The translations under genes and the position numbers were made by a program. Shown here piece by piece: positions 16,034-24,558 of a stretch of 64,000 nt of DNA. Location: the IMG/VR virus record IMGVR_UViG_3300027859_000890, positions 1 to 64,000 of that record; one strand, written 5' to 3'. The notes below the pieces were generated by a model. It was not told where the DNA came from, ran no database searches, and saw only the letters and a program-made list of their open reading frames with translations. Position 1 is the stretch's first letter. Every line of letters begins with the position of its first letter. Source of the stretch: a virus.

Positions 16034-16430
16034 TGAATTAAAAACGCTTATTTCGCACGGAGTAAAGCAACATCCATTGCCTGTCAAGGTAGGTAATTCT
16101 ATACGTATTGGCCCTGTGGTTATACGTCAACTAAAGGATAAGAGTTTTATTTTATTTGACAGTAAAGAACAAATACAAATAGGTTCTGTATACAGCAAGC
16201 ACAGTGCTTTGGCACTTGCTAAACTATATACTGAACACAAAGATATAGATTTTGTTATAAGCTTAGATAAAAAATTACAGAAACACGATTTAGATGCTAG
16301 ATATTACCAACACAGTATGGATAAAACTGAAGATATTACAAAAAAAGACATACTTGATACCAGGTTGAGCGTTGCACACGACGAGTTGCGTATAATTACA
16401 AGTAAATTAGAACAAATTATCTTTAACTAG
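16017..16430 (+). CDS. Phage protein, 137 residues, unknown
   Basis: Starts 17 bases inside the preceding gene. An N-terminal beta-rich half (SIRIGPVVIRQLKDKSFILF) is followed by a helical, charged C-terminus. No family recognised. It sits directly upstream of the scaffold-like gene, so a virion-assembly role is possible. Confidence 0.55.
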   Translation: MQHLVNELKTLISHGVKQHPLPVKVGNSIRIGPVVIRQLKDKSFILFDSKEQIQIGSVYSKHSALALAKLYTEHKDIDFVISLDKKLQKHDLDARYYQHSMDKTEDITKKDILDTRLSVAHDELRIITSKLEQIIFN

Positions 16431-16431
16431 A

Positions 16432-16439
16432 GATAAATA
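16432..16439 (+). promoter_or_regulatory. T4-type late promoter core
   Basis: GATAAATA, 25 bases before the ATG at 16465. Confidence 0.65.
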
Positions 16440-16464
16440 CTTTTAATAAAATAGGATATTACCA

Positions 16465-17349
16465 ATGAATATTTCAGAGTTCGCAAAACCAGTAACTGCA
16501 AAAACATTAAACGAAAGCCTTGCAAGACGTTTCGGAAAACGCATTGCATTAGAATCATTTACACTAGCACAATTACATAATGCTCGTAACAAACTAAGAA
16601 CAAGACTCAGCCAAATCGAAGTCAGTGAAAGTTTTAGTGCTGTTGTTGAAAGCGATGAATATCAAAAATCAAAATTATTTTTAGATGTATTGAATGCTGA
16701 AATTTCTGAGCGTGGTGATATCGAAGAAGAAGCAATTGAAGAAAAAGCAAAGCCAGACTATATTGATCTTGATGGCGACGGCAACAAAAAAGAGCCAATG
16801 AAAAAGGCTGCAAAAGATGCTAAGAAAAAAGATGACAAAACAGACGAAGGCTCATACGGCAAGAAAAAGAAAAAGCCTATGAAAGAGGGTGCTGAAGATC
16901 AAGCAGAGATTGTTATGGCAGCTAAGGATATGGTTGACAGAGTAACAGGTTGGATGGAAGACACAGCAGAAATGAAAACAGAATCAATGTTGGATCTTGC
17001 TGATGCTATCCGTGACGAAATGGGTGTAGACTCAAGTAATCAATATGTTGAAACAATCAAAGCAAGTTTAGACGAACTATATGCTAGTTTAGAATCAACT
17101 AGAAGTGCATTGAGCAGTGGTGTTATGATGTTGACAGGCGAAGGTGAGCCTATGGACGCTATGGGTGCTGAAGACCCAGGTATGGAGCCAACTATTGATA
17201 TGGACGATGCTGAAGGTGTCGTACCACCAGCTGATGATGATTTTGCAGCAGCTCCTCCGGCAGCAGGCGGCGAAGAGCCAGCAGGTAGAGAAACACGTGA
17301 AAGTGTTGATCCACGCAAACTAGCACAAAAGCTTTCAAAAAAAAAGTAG
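16465..17349 (+). CDS. Prohead-scaffold-like protein (0-frame product)
   Basis: 294 residues starting MNISEFAKPVTAKTLNES. A helical N-terminal region is followed by a central Lys/Asp block with DYIDLDGDGNKKEPM and runs of Lys, a helical stretch, and an acidic Pro/Ala-rich region (about 225-280). This charge pattern fits scaffold or core proteins of T4-like heads that are cut by a prohead protease. The frame ends in a run of nine A then TAG. The continuing frame at 17346 makes a sensible extension, so a longer -1 frameshift product is likely. Confidence 0.65.
   Translation: MNISEFAKPVTAKTLNESLARRFGKRIALESFTLAQLHNARNKLRTRLSQIEVSESFSAVVESDEYQKSKLFLDVLNAEISERGDIEEEAIEEKAKPDYIDLDGDGNKKEPMKKAAKDAKKKDDKTDEGSYGKKKKKPMKEGAEDQAEIVMAAKDMVDRVTGWMEDTAEMKTESMLDLADAIRDEMGVDSSNQYVETIKASLDELYASLESTRSALSSGVMMLTGEGEPMDAMGAEDPGMEPTIDMDDAEGVVPPADDDFAAAPPAAGGEEPAGRETRESVDPRKLAQKLSKKK
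17337..17349 (+). promoter_or_regulatory. Probable programmed -1 frameshift site
   Basis: The zero-frame codons read TCA AAA AAA AAG TAG. The heptamer A-AAA-AAG is the slippery sequence of E. coli dnaX, and here the stop codon follows at once. A small hairpin GCTG-TAAA-CAGC (17355-17366) lies nine bases after the heptamer. Slipping back one base opens a 98-codon frame to 17642. A sequencing or assembly indel in the nine-A run is the alternative. Confidence 0.65.
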
Positions 17350-17642
17350 ATGAAGCTGTAAACAGCGACAACTTGTACAGATTACTAAGACTTCTTAAGT
17401 CAGAAGGTGTGCAAAGTATTTCATTTGAAGATTTAGATAAAATGATGGACAACAACGAAGTCCCACAGTTTAATTATGAAACATTTGATGCTGCCTTTCA
17501 AGCAGACGAAAGAATCAAAGGCTTGGTATCTAATTACACACAAGATGAAGTAAGTTTTGTTGACAAAGCACCAAAAGGCGGTGCTGATGGAGACAGCGTA
17601 GGAAAAATGGCAAAACGAGCCGTTGACTTATCTGACCTTTAA
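17346..17642 (+). CDS. -1 frame extension of the scaffold-like protein
   Basis: 98 codons starting at GTA in the -1 frame: VDEAVNSDNLYRLLRLLKSEG and on to ...AKRAVDLSDL. The sequence is helical and protein-like from the first codon, with no ATG near its beginning and no ribosome site before the TTG at 17373. That is why I read it as an extension rather than a separate gene. If made alone from the TTG it would be 89 residues. Confidence 0.6.
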   Translation, partial: VDEAVNSDNLYRLLRLLKSEGVQSISFEDLDKMMDNNEVPQFNYETFDAAFQADERIKGLVSNYTQDEVSFVDKAPKGGADGDSVGKMAKRAVDLSDL

Positions 17643-17656
17643 TGTTATCATAACGT

Positions 17657-18337
17657 ATGACATTAATCAAACCTAAGTATACATACGAAAAATTAAAACG
17701 TGTAGAAGTAAATGGCAAACGCCGTTACGCCGCACCAGGTGGAGCACCAGTAGCAAGTGTTACAACTATCCTTGGAGATACAAAAGATAAGACTCATTTA
17801 ATTGCGTGGAAGAAACGTGTAGGTGAGCAAAAAGCACAAGAGATTGTAACAGAAGCAAGCGGTGTAGGCACCAGGATGCACAAGTATCTTGAGGACTATA
17901 TTGATTATGCTGAATGGCCCACCGCTGGCAGCAATCCATATGCTCAACAAGCACATATGATGGCAACTACTATAAAAGTAAATGCTATGGATGATGTTGA
18001 AGAAATATGGGGCAGCGAAGTGCCATTGTATGTGCCTAATATATATGCAGGCACAACTGACTTAGTAGGAATATACAAAGGGCAACCTTGTATAATGGAT
18101 TTTAAACAAACTAATAAACCGAAAAAGTTAGAGTGGGTTGAAGACTATTTCCTACAACTAACAGCCTATGCTATTGCACACAATGAAGTACACGGCACAG
18201 ACATCAAAGAAGGACATATTTTTATGTGTAGCCGAGCTGGTGAATATCAGCAGTTTGATTTATGGCCAGATGAGTTTGACGAATGGGAGCAAGAATGGTG
18301 GCGTAGAGTTTATCAGTATTATGAAAAGATAGGATAA
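17657..18337 (+). CDS. PD-(D/E)XK exonuclease
   Basis: 226 residues of Cas4/RecB-like nuclease fold: SVTTILGDTKDK near residue 35, GVGTRMHKYLEDYI (RecB-type G-x-x-x-H) near residue 73, GTTDLVGIYKGQPCIMDFKQTNK near residues 132-155 with the D...D-x-K catalytic core, and a Q-L-T-A-Y motif near residue 170. This exonuclease type is conserved in T4-like marine phages and probably degrades host DNA or processes phage ends. The next gene starts one base after its stop. Confidence 0.85.
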   Translation: MTLIKPKYTYEKLKRVEVNGKRRYAAPGGAPVASVTTILGDTKDKTHLIAWKKRVGEQKAQEIVTEASGVGTRMHKYLEDYIDYAEWPTAGSNPYAQQAHMMATTIKVNAMDDVEEIWGSEVPLYVPNIYAGTTDLVGIYKGQPCIMDFKQTNKPKKLEWVEDYFLQLTAYAIAHNEVHGTDIKEGHIFMCSRAGEYQQFDLWPDEFDEWEQEWWRRVYQYYEKIG

Positions 18338-19300
18338 ATGGTACGAATAGGAATAAATGGATTTGGTAGGATAGGCAGATGTGTTGCACGGCATATCCTA
18401 GACGAAAGAAACGATTTAGAAATAGTTAAAATAAATGCTACAGGTGATTATGATTCAAACAGTCACCTTTTACATTATGATAGTATACACGGTAGATGGA
18501 AAGGCACACTCAACGGCAAGGTTGAATGGAGTCACACAAGAGATATAAATGAATGTGATTGGAGCAGTGTAGATGTAGTTCTAGAATGTACAGGAGCATT
18601 TAATGATGGCGATATAGCAAAAACACATTTAGATAACGGAGCAGGTAAAGTTGTAATAAGTGCGCCTGCAAAGAATGTAGATAGAACTGTTGTATACGGA
18701 GTTAATCATACAGATATACTACCAGAAGAAAGTATGATCAGCAATGCAAGTTGCACTACAAATTGTCTTGCACCAATGGTAAAAGTATTGCATCAAGAGT
18801 TTGGTATTAAACGTGGCGTTATGACAACAGTGCATAGTTACACAGGAGATCAAAGCACAGTGGATCGTAGACACAAAGATCCTTATCGTGCTAGAACAGC
18901 AGGTATGAGTATGATACCTACAAGCACAGGTGCAACAAAAAACATAGGTAAAATTATTCCTGACTTAGATGGCAAGTTAACCGGTAGTGCAATTAGAGTA
19001 CCTACTGCCAATGTAAGTTGTGTTGACTTTACATTTCAATCCGAAACTGAATTGAGTGTAGAAGATATTAATTTAGCATTTGCAAAGTATTCACATCATT
19101 ATATGAATGGTGTATTAGGATATGAAACACAACCACTCGTTAGTATTGATTACAATCACACATCTGAAAGTTGCATAGTTGCTACAGATCAAACACAGGT
19201 AATTGACAAACATATGGGTCGTGTACTAGGTTGGTATGACAACGAATGGGCATTTAGTTGTAGAATGGCTGACACAGCATCTTATATAGGATACCTATGA
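18338..19300 (+). CDS. gap: Glyceraldehyde-3-phosphate dehydrogenase, NADP-type predicted
   Basis: 320 residues, close to full family length. It shows the Rossmann start INGFGRIGRC, the catalytic ASCTTNCLAP (Cys near residue 148), the His-containing TTVHSYTGDQ, the IPTSTGATKNIGKIIP and SAIRVPT phosphate-site motifs, and the C-terminal WYDNEWAFS. It interconverts glyceraldehyde-3-phosphate and 1,3-bisphosphoglycerate. The usual NAD-selecting Asp (I-N-D) is replaced in VKINATGDY by Ala, as in NADP-preferring GapB enzymes (I-N-A-S). It directly follows the exonuclease stop. A phage-borne gap is unusual; NADPH supply for the ribonucleotide reductase pathway is a possible purpose. Confidence 0.9.
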   Translation: MVRIGINGFGRIGRCVARHILDERNDLEIVKINATGDYDSNSHLLHYDSIHGRWKGTLNGKVEWSHTRDINECDWSSVDVVLECTGAFNDGDIAKTHLDNGAGKVVISAPAKNVDRTVVYGVNHTDILPEESMISNASCTTNCLAPMVKVLHQEFGIKRGVMTTVHSYTGDQSTVDRRHKDPYRARTAGMSMIPTSTGATKNIGKIIPDLDGKLTGSAIRVPTANVSCVDFTFQSETELSVEDINLAFAKYSHHYMNGVLGYETQPLVSIDYNHTSESCIVATDQTQVIDKHMGRVLGWYDNEWAFSCRMADTASYIGYL

Positions 19301-19312
19301 TACACATTATGC

Positions 19313-19320
19313 AATAAATA
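19313..19320 (+). promoter_or_regulatory. T4-type late promoter core
   Basis: AATAAATA 21 bases before the ATG at 19342, with a GAGGAG ribosome site between. Confidence 0.65.
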
Positions 19321-19341
19321 TATATATGTGAGGAGAATAGA

Positions 19342-19821
19342 ATGGCAACTTTAAGATGTAAAGGATTAACTGGCGTAGAATTTGACTTGACAGTTACAAT
19401 GGGATCAACTACAATGAATGGTTTGACTGCATTAGCACAGGCTGTAGAAGGCCAAGAGATAATAACTGCTATGTATGCAGAAATAATAGCACAAAAAGAT
19501 AAAACTATAAATCAAACAGATCACGGCGGTGATAATTTAACTGCCGCAGGTTTAGTTGACGGTGATAGAGTTTATTGCATTCCTAGATATTCGGGTGCAA
19601 CAGGATTCAAAAGGCAAAGGCAAGAAGAAAAACTTAGAATTGCTGTGAGCAAACGTAAAGGACTTGCGGCCGCAGATACCAATGCAACATACTATAGAGC
19701 ATTGAATACAAAAACTAAAAACAATTTGCCAACACTTTACACAGCAAGTAACAACGATACAAACACGCTTGTTGATAATACTAATAGTGGTGGCTTAGTA
19801 GAAGGAAGACCTTGGACATAA
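19342..19821 (+). CDS. Virion-type protein, 159 residues
   Basis: Thr/Asn/Gly-rich with an N-terminal beta segment (LTGVEFDLTVTMGSTTMNGL) and a ubiquitin-like or tail-protein look; a basic loop (GFKRQRQEEKLR) precedes a disordered Asn/Thr tail. Late promoter and strong ribosome site. It lies just upstream of the tail protein, so a tail or neck component is plausible. Confidence 0.55.
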   Translation: MATLRCKGLTGVEFDLTVTMGSTTMNGLTALAQAVEGQEIITAMYAEIIAQKDKTINQTDHGGDNLTAAGLVDGDRVYCIPRYSGATGFKRQRQEEKLRIAVSKRKGLAAADTNATYYRALNTKTKNNLPTLYTASNNDTNTLVDNTNSGGLVEGRPWT

Positions 19822-19879
19822 AAGAGTTACAAAAACGTGATCCTTTTATCTACAAGTAGAAAGGTAGGGAAAACAATTG

Positions 19880-20167
19880 ATGACTGAAATAGCAAAAGGT
19901 ATGGTAAATGCTGTAAAGGACAAAATGGATGAAAGTTTATTACTTGCCATTATATTCTTTATAGGACACATTATAATTGCAATGGTAGTTGTAAGTGCTA
20001 TTACAGGTGCAAGTATCTGGGAAGCAGGAGCAGTTGCAATAGTAGAGCCAGCAGTAAACTCTGTATGGTTTTACGTATTACATAAACTATGGCTAAATAC
20101 TAACAACAATTCAGGAGTTAAGAATGGCCGTTGTACAGATTTCAAGGATACAAAATCGCAGAGGTAA
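19880..20167 (+). CDS. DUF2061-like membrane protein
   Basis: 95 residues with two membrane helices (about 21-42 and 48-75). The C-terminal helix with AIVEPAVNSVWFYVLHKLW matches the DUF2061 pattern of a conserved E-P/N segment and LHxLW end. It overlaps the tail gene by 44 bases. Start set at the ATG at 19880; a TTG three bases earlier is in frame. Function unknown. Confidence 0.6.
   Translation: MTEIAKGMVNAVKDKMDESLLLAIIFFIGHIIIAMVVVSAITGASIWEAGAVAIVEPAVNSVWFYVLHKLWLNTNNNSGVKNGRCTDFKDTKSQR
20092..20099 (+). promoter_or_regulatory. Late promoter core inside the preceding gene
   Basis: GCTAAATA 24 bases upstream of the tail-protein ATG, with CAGGAG as ribosome site. Confidence 0.6.
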
Positions 20168-21737
20168 AGCAAGGGTAACCGGCGTACCGCAATTATCAAG
20201 TGGTGAATTAGGATGGGCAGTTGACCTACAAAAACTTTACATAGGTAATGGTTCAGTAAGTGAAGGTGCACCTGCTACAGGTAATACAGAAATACTTACA
20301 ACTAAAAGCAACATTCTTGATCTAGTAGGACAATACACTTATAGAACTAATGATAACGTGCAAACAGGTCTTACAGGCTCAACACCTGTACAAAGATCTA
20401 TAGCAGAGAAGCTAGACGATACAGTCAGTCTCAAAGATTTTTATAAAACTGCAGGGGATGGCTCTGATCAAACGGCAGCCATACAAAGAGCAGTTGATCA
20501 ATTGTTTTTAGGTCCTATAGGTGGTCAGTATAAAAATATTACATTGCGTATACCGGCAGGCGAATATCTAGTGACAAGTGCTATTTTCATTCCACCATTT
20601 GCAAATATTGTAGGCGATGGTATGGATAAAACATTAATTACCTGCACAGGTTCTAGTGCATTTTATACAAAGAATGGCGATAGTGTTGGCAGTGGCAACT
20701 ATGCAGATGATAGTACAAACAGCCAATCAAACCAACCAAGATACATCACTTTACGTGATATGACAATCACTCATAGCAGTTACGGCGGAACTATTATTTT
20801 ACAAAACTGTAGAGACAGTTTGTTTTCAAACATAAGAATTAAGGGACAATGGCTTTTTGGTAGTGGTACTGGTGTAGATTACGGAGCATTTAAGTTACGA
20901 AGTGGTAGCATAGGTAGTTTAGATTGCACACAAAACATATTTAAAAACATCCACGTAGAGAATATGGCCTATGCCTATTTTACAGATGACGATGCAAGCT
21001 TTAATCAGTTTGATGGCGGTAAGATTGATACCTGTGGTTTTGGTTATAAATTTGGTATTGACACAGTGATTGGCGCAGCAGGTCAACTTACTGGTCCACA
21101 ATTTAACACAATTGAAAACACAACATTTAATAATATCAACAACCAAGCAATTATTATAGACAATGGCTTTAACAATACAAGTAGAAACAATAAGTTTTTG
21201 TTTGTTGGTAATGATGCAGCCAACAGTCAAAATGCAACTGTAAGCGTCATAAGATTTGGCAAAGAAACTAATTTCAGCACTGATGATTTCTTTCAACGTA
21301 CAGCAGACCTTACAGTTAATCCATTATTCAATGCAGCAAGTTATCCACCTGAAGTAGAAGGACCAAACAATGTCCATATGTCGTTTCCAGTAAAAACAGA
21401 AATTGGTGGCAACCTAGTTTACACATACTTTATGGGATTACCAGCTCCTGTAATTAAAGGTAGAATCATAGTTGACTACAGATACACTGCAAACAATACG
21501 CCAGGACCTGTGAGTAGAAGAGGACAGTGGATATTAGATTGGAACAAAGATGTAAGCGGTACCGATCTTGACTTTGGAGATGACTTTACTTTTATTGGAA
21601 ACAGTTCACTACTAAATTCTTTAGATTTTAGAGGCACGCTATCTGGTAACAAGATTAGCATAGAAGTTAAAAACCTAACACTTGACGAAGGTGTTGGCAC
21701 AGACGAGTTTACTTTCAATATAACGTATCAATTCTAA
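20124..21737 (+). CDS. Tail fibre/spike protein with pectate-lyase-like beta-helix
   Basis: 537 residues. The N-terminus VQISRIQNRRGKARVTGVPQ followed by SSGELGWAVDLQKLYIGNGS is the particle-binding module seen on many tail proteins of T4-like marine phages. From about residue 110 a pectate-lyase-superfamily beta-helix follows (SLKDFYKTAGDGSDQTAAIQ, then IPAGEYLVTSAIFIP), with Asn/Gly-rich coils to about 400 and a C-terminal beta domain. Such proteins bind or cut host surface polysaccharide, so it probably helps define host range. Confidence 0.85.
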   Translation: MAVVQISRIQNRRGKARVTGVPQLSSGELGWAVDLQKLYIGNGSVSEGAPATGNTEILTTKSNILDLVGQYTYRTNDNVQTGLTGSTPVQRSIAEKLDDTVSLKDFYKTAGDGSDQTAAIQRAVDQLFLGPIGGQYKNITLRIPAGEYLVTSAIFIPPFANIVGDGMDKTLITCTGSSAFYTKNGDSVGSGNYADDSTNSQSNQPRYITLRDMTITHSSYGGTIILQNCRDSLFSNIRIKGQWLFGSGTGVDYGAFKLRSGSIGSLDCTQNIFKNIHVENMAYAYFTDDDASFNQFDGGKIDTCGFGYKFGIDTVIGAAGQLTGPQFNTIENTTFNNINNQAIIIDNGFNNTSRNNKFLFVGNDAANSQNATVSVIRFGKETNFSTDDFFQRTADLTVNPLFNAASYPPEVEGPNNVHMSFPVKTEIGGNLVYTYFMGLPAPVIKGRIIVDYRYTANNTPGPVSRRGQWILDWNKDVSGTDLDFGDDFTFIGNSSLLNSLDFRGTLSGNKISIEVKNLTLDEGVGTDEFTFNITYQF

Positions 21738-21738
21738 T

Positions 21739-22164
21739 ATGTTTCCACAGGATTTTTATAAACGCATAAGCGTTTGGCAAGACTTACGAAACGATTTAGA
21801 AACTAGCAAAGATCCATATAATTTGCTGTTCGATTTCTGGAACGCTGTACCTACCAGTGCGATAAGTACTGATCCATATGATGATAAAACTTGGCCTGAT
21901 CCTTGGGAGATGATACAGCAAAATGACTACTGTGAATTCAAAAAAATTCTTGCAATTTTTTACACTTTACAGTTAACAGACCGTTTTTCTGAGGCCGATT
22001 TTGAGATACATATTACACTAGACAGAGATAAAAGTAGATACGTGTATCTTCTTTCAGTTGACAATTTAACAATTGGAATTTATAATAATGGTAACGTTGG
22101 ATTTTACAAGCACAATAAATTGGTTTCACAAGTTCAATATTCTAAACTGCCTCAGTATAATTAA
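21739..22164 (+). CDS. Phage protein, 141 residues, unknown
   Basis: Mixed alpha/beta protein starting MFPQDFYKRISVWQDLR, with a Trp/Pro/Asp segment (DPYDDKTWPDPWEM) and a beta-rich C-terminus. One base separates it from the tail gene, so it may assist tail assembly. No family is named. Confidence 0.65.
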   Translation: MFPQDFYKRISVWQDLRNDLETSKDPYNLLFDFWNAVPTSAISTDPYDDKTWPDPWEMIQQNDYCEFKKILAIFYTLQLTDRFSEADFEIHITLDRDKSRYVYLLSVDNLTIGIYNNGNVGFYKHNKLVSQVQYSKLPQYN

Positions 22165-22185
22165 AATAAAGTAACAGGAGATAAT

Positions 22186-24486
22186 ATGAGTGACAATACC
22201 ATGATCGTCAAGCGTAGTGGCGAACAAGAACAACTAAACATAGAAAAAATACACAAAGTAGTAGAACACGCTTGTGAAGGTCTGGCAGGAGTTAGCAGTA
22301 GTTTGATTGAAATGAATGCTAACATTCAATTTTATAATGGTATGAGCTCAAAAGAAATTCAAGAAATTTTAGTCAGAAGTGCAAATGATTTGATCAGCTT
22401 GGAACATCCTAACTATCAATATGCGGCGGCAAGGTTACTTTCATACGGAACAAACAAAGAAGTATTTGGTGGATACGTTTGCTGTTCGCTACAAGAACTA
22501 ATAGATCTAAATATAGAACGTGGCGTTTATGATCCTGATATATTAAATTTATACACACCTGAGGAAATAGAAAGACTAGACAGTTACATTAATCACAAGC
22601 GTGATGAAAACTTTACATATGCTGGACTGAGACAAGTGGTAGACAAATACTTGTGTCAAGATCGTAGCAATGGGCAGTTATTTGAAACGCCACAATTTAT
22701 GTATATGATGATTGCCGCAACATTGTTTGCACAATATCCAAAAGAAACACGTATGCATTATGTAAGGAGATATTATGACGCAACATCACTCTTCAGAATC
22801 AACATCCCGACTCCAGTTATGGCAGGGGTTAGGACGCCTGTCCGGCAGTTCGCAAGTTGTGTGCTTGTTGACAGCGATGATACTCTTGATAGTATTTTTG
22901 CCAGTGATATGTCTATTGGTCGCTATACTGCTCAAAGAGCAGGCATTGGAATCAACGCAGGAAGAATCCGCGGAGTAAACAGCAAGATACGTGGCGGTGA
23001 AGTTGCACACACAGGTATTATTCCTTTCCTTAAGAAGTTTGAAAGCACAGTAAGATGTTGTACACAAAATGGTGTACGTGGCGGATCAGCAACAACACAC
23101 TTTCCTTTTTGGCATCAAGAGATTGAAGACATCCTTGTGCTAAAAAACAACAAAGGCACAGAAGATAATCGTGTGCGTAAGTTAGACTATTCAATCCAAC
23201 TGAACAAAACAATGTATGAAAGATTACTTTCGGGTGGTGAAATTACTTTATTCTCTCCACACGATGTACCTGGACTATATGAATCTTATTTTGGCGATCC
23301 AGATGCGTTCAAAGAAATGTATGAAATGTACGAACGCAAAACTAGCATTAAGAAAAAGAAAATTGATGCTATGGAATTGTTTTCAGCACTTATCAAAGAA
23401 CGTGCAGAAACAGGACGCATTTATATTATGAATGTTGATCATTCAAATACACACAGCTCATTCAAAGATCCTGTATATATGAGCAACCTATGTCAAGAAA
23501 TTACATTACCAACAAAACCATTACAACACATCGATGATGAGAATGGGGAAATAGCATTGTGTATTCTAAGTGCAATTAATGTTGGTGTAATTAAAGAACT
23601 TGACGACTTAGAAGAACTATGTGATCTAGCAGTTAGAGCACTAGAAGAAATTATAGATTATCAACGCTACCCAATTAAGGCAGCAGAAGTAAGCACAAAA
23701 GCAAGACGTAGTTTAGGTGTTGGTTATATAGGACTAGCACATTATCTTGCAAAAAATCACGTAAGCTATGAAGAAGATAGAGCTTGGAAACTTGTACACG
23801 ATTTGTCAGAAGCATTTCAATATTACTTGTTAAAAGCCAGCAACAAACTTGCACAAGAGCGTGGCGCCTGTGAATACTTTGACCGTACAAAATACAGTGA
23901 TGGAGTATTGCCTATTGATACATACAAAGCAGATGTTGATACAATAGTGGAGAATAAATTAAACTATGATTGGGATACTTTACGCACAGACATTCAACAA
24001 CACGGTCTTAGGCACAGCACATTGTCCGCACAAATGCCTTCAGAGAGCAGTTCCGTTGTGTCGAACGCCACCAATGGAATCGAGCCACCTAGAGGATACT
24101 TGTCCGTTAAGAAAAGCAAAAAAGGGCCTCTTAAGCAGATTGTTCCACAGTACCAAAGTCTAAAAAGTTATTATACTTTGTTGTGGGAAATGAGTGGCAA
24201 CCAAGGATATATTAATGTAGTTGCAGTAATGCAAAAATTCTTTGACCAAGCTATTTCAGGTAATTGGTCATACAATCCTACACAGTATGAAAACAATGAA
24301 GTGCCAATGAGTGTTATGATACAAGACTTGTTGCAAACATACAAGCTAGGATGGAAAACAAGTTATTATCAAAACACTTATGATTATAAAACAGATCCAA
24401 GTGAAATAGAAGATGAAAAGCCAGTAGAGCTTGCACAAGAAGAGTTGCCTGAGGATGACGAAATGTGCGATGCTTGCGCCATATAA
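22186..24486 (+). CDS. nrdA: Ribonucleoside-diphosphate reductase large subunit
   Basis: 766 residues, full length class Ia R1: N-terminal ATP cone (IVKRSGEQEQLNIEKI), active-site Cys in RQFASCVLVDS near residue 224, TAQRAGIGINAGRIRG, the NLCQEITLPT Cys near residue 434, MPSESSSVVSNATNGIEP, and a C-terminal redox tail DEMCDACAI with C-x-x-C. It reduces ribonucleotides to deoxyribonucleotides with NrdB and the glutaredoxin at 25659. Two short segments around conserved catalytic motifs (about 22795-22865 and 24025-24125) use codons richer in G+C than the rest. Confidence 0.97.
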   Translation: MSDNTMIVKRSGEQEQLNIEKIHKVVEHACEGLAGVSSSLIEMNANIQFYNGMSSKEIQEILVRSANDLISLEHPNYQYAAARLLSYGTNKEVFGGYVCCSLQELIDLNIERGVYDPDILNLYTPEEIERLDSYINHKRDENFTYAGLRQVVDKYLCQDRSNGQLFETPQFMYMMIAATLFAQYPKETRMHYVRRYYDATSLFRINIPTPVMAGVRTPVRQFASCVLVDSDDTLDSIFASDMSIGRYTAQRAGIGINAGRIRGVNSKIRGGEVAHTGIIPFLKKFESTVRCCTQNGVRGGSATTHFPFWHQEIEDILVLKNNKGTEDNRVRKLDYSIQLNKTMYERLLSGGEITLFSPHDVPGLYESYFGDPDAFKEMYEMYERKTSIKKKKIDAMELFSALIKERAETGRIYIMNVDHSNTHSSFKDPVYMSNLCQEITLPTKPLQHIDDENGEIALCILSAINVGVIKELDDLEELCDLAVRALEEIIDYQRYPIKAAEVSTKARRSLGVGYIGLAHYLAKNHVSYEEDRAWKLVHDLSEAFQYYLLKASNKLAQERGACEYFDRTKYSDGVLPIDTYKADVDTIVENKLNYDWDTLRTDIQQHGLRHSTLSAQMPSESSSVVSNATNGIEPPRGYLSVKKSKKGPLKQIVPQYQSLKSYYTLLWEMSGNQGYINVVAVMQKFFDQAISGNWSYNPTQYENNEVPMSVMIQDLLQTYKLGWKTSYYQNTYDYKTDPSEIEDEKPVELAQEELPEDDEMCDACAI

Positions 24487-24489
24487 ATA
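24482..24489 (+). promoter_or_regulatory. T4-type late promoter core
   Basis: Perfect TATAAATA overlapping the nrdA stop, 10 bases before the nrdB sigma70-like promoter. Confidence 0.65.
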
Positions 24490-24498
24490 ATAAACTAG

Positions 24499-24535
24499 TT
24501 GACATACAGCCTAAATGGCTGTATAGTCGTCTATA
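24499..24535 (+). promoter_or_regulatory. Sigma70-like promoter of nrdB with two dyads
   Basis: TTGACA (24499-24504), a 17-base spacer and TATAGT (24522-24527). The spacer is filled by a perfect seven-base dyad TACAGCC-TAAAT-GGCTGTA (24505-24523). A second dyad TATAG-TCGT-CTATA (24522-24535) spans the -10. Both look like operators, possibly for a host or phage RNR regulator. Confidence 0.8.
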
Positions 24536-24558
24536 CAGACACAGAAAGAGGAAGAACG

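Noticed and set aside
22186-24486. An intein or intron in nrdA
   Set aside because: The protein is continuous and of normal length through all motifs; only codon-use patches remain, which I report as possible scars rather than as elements.
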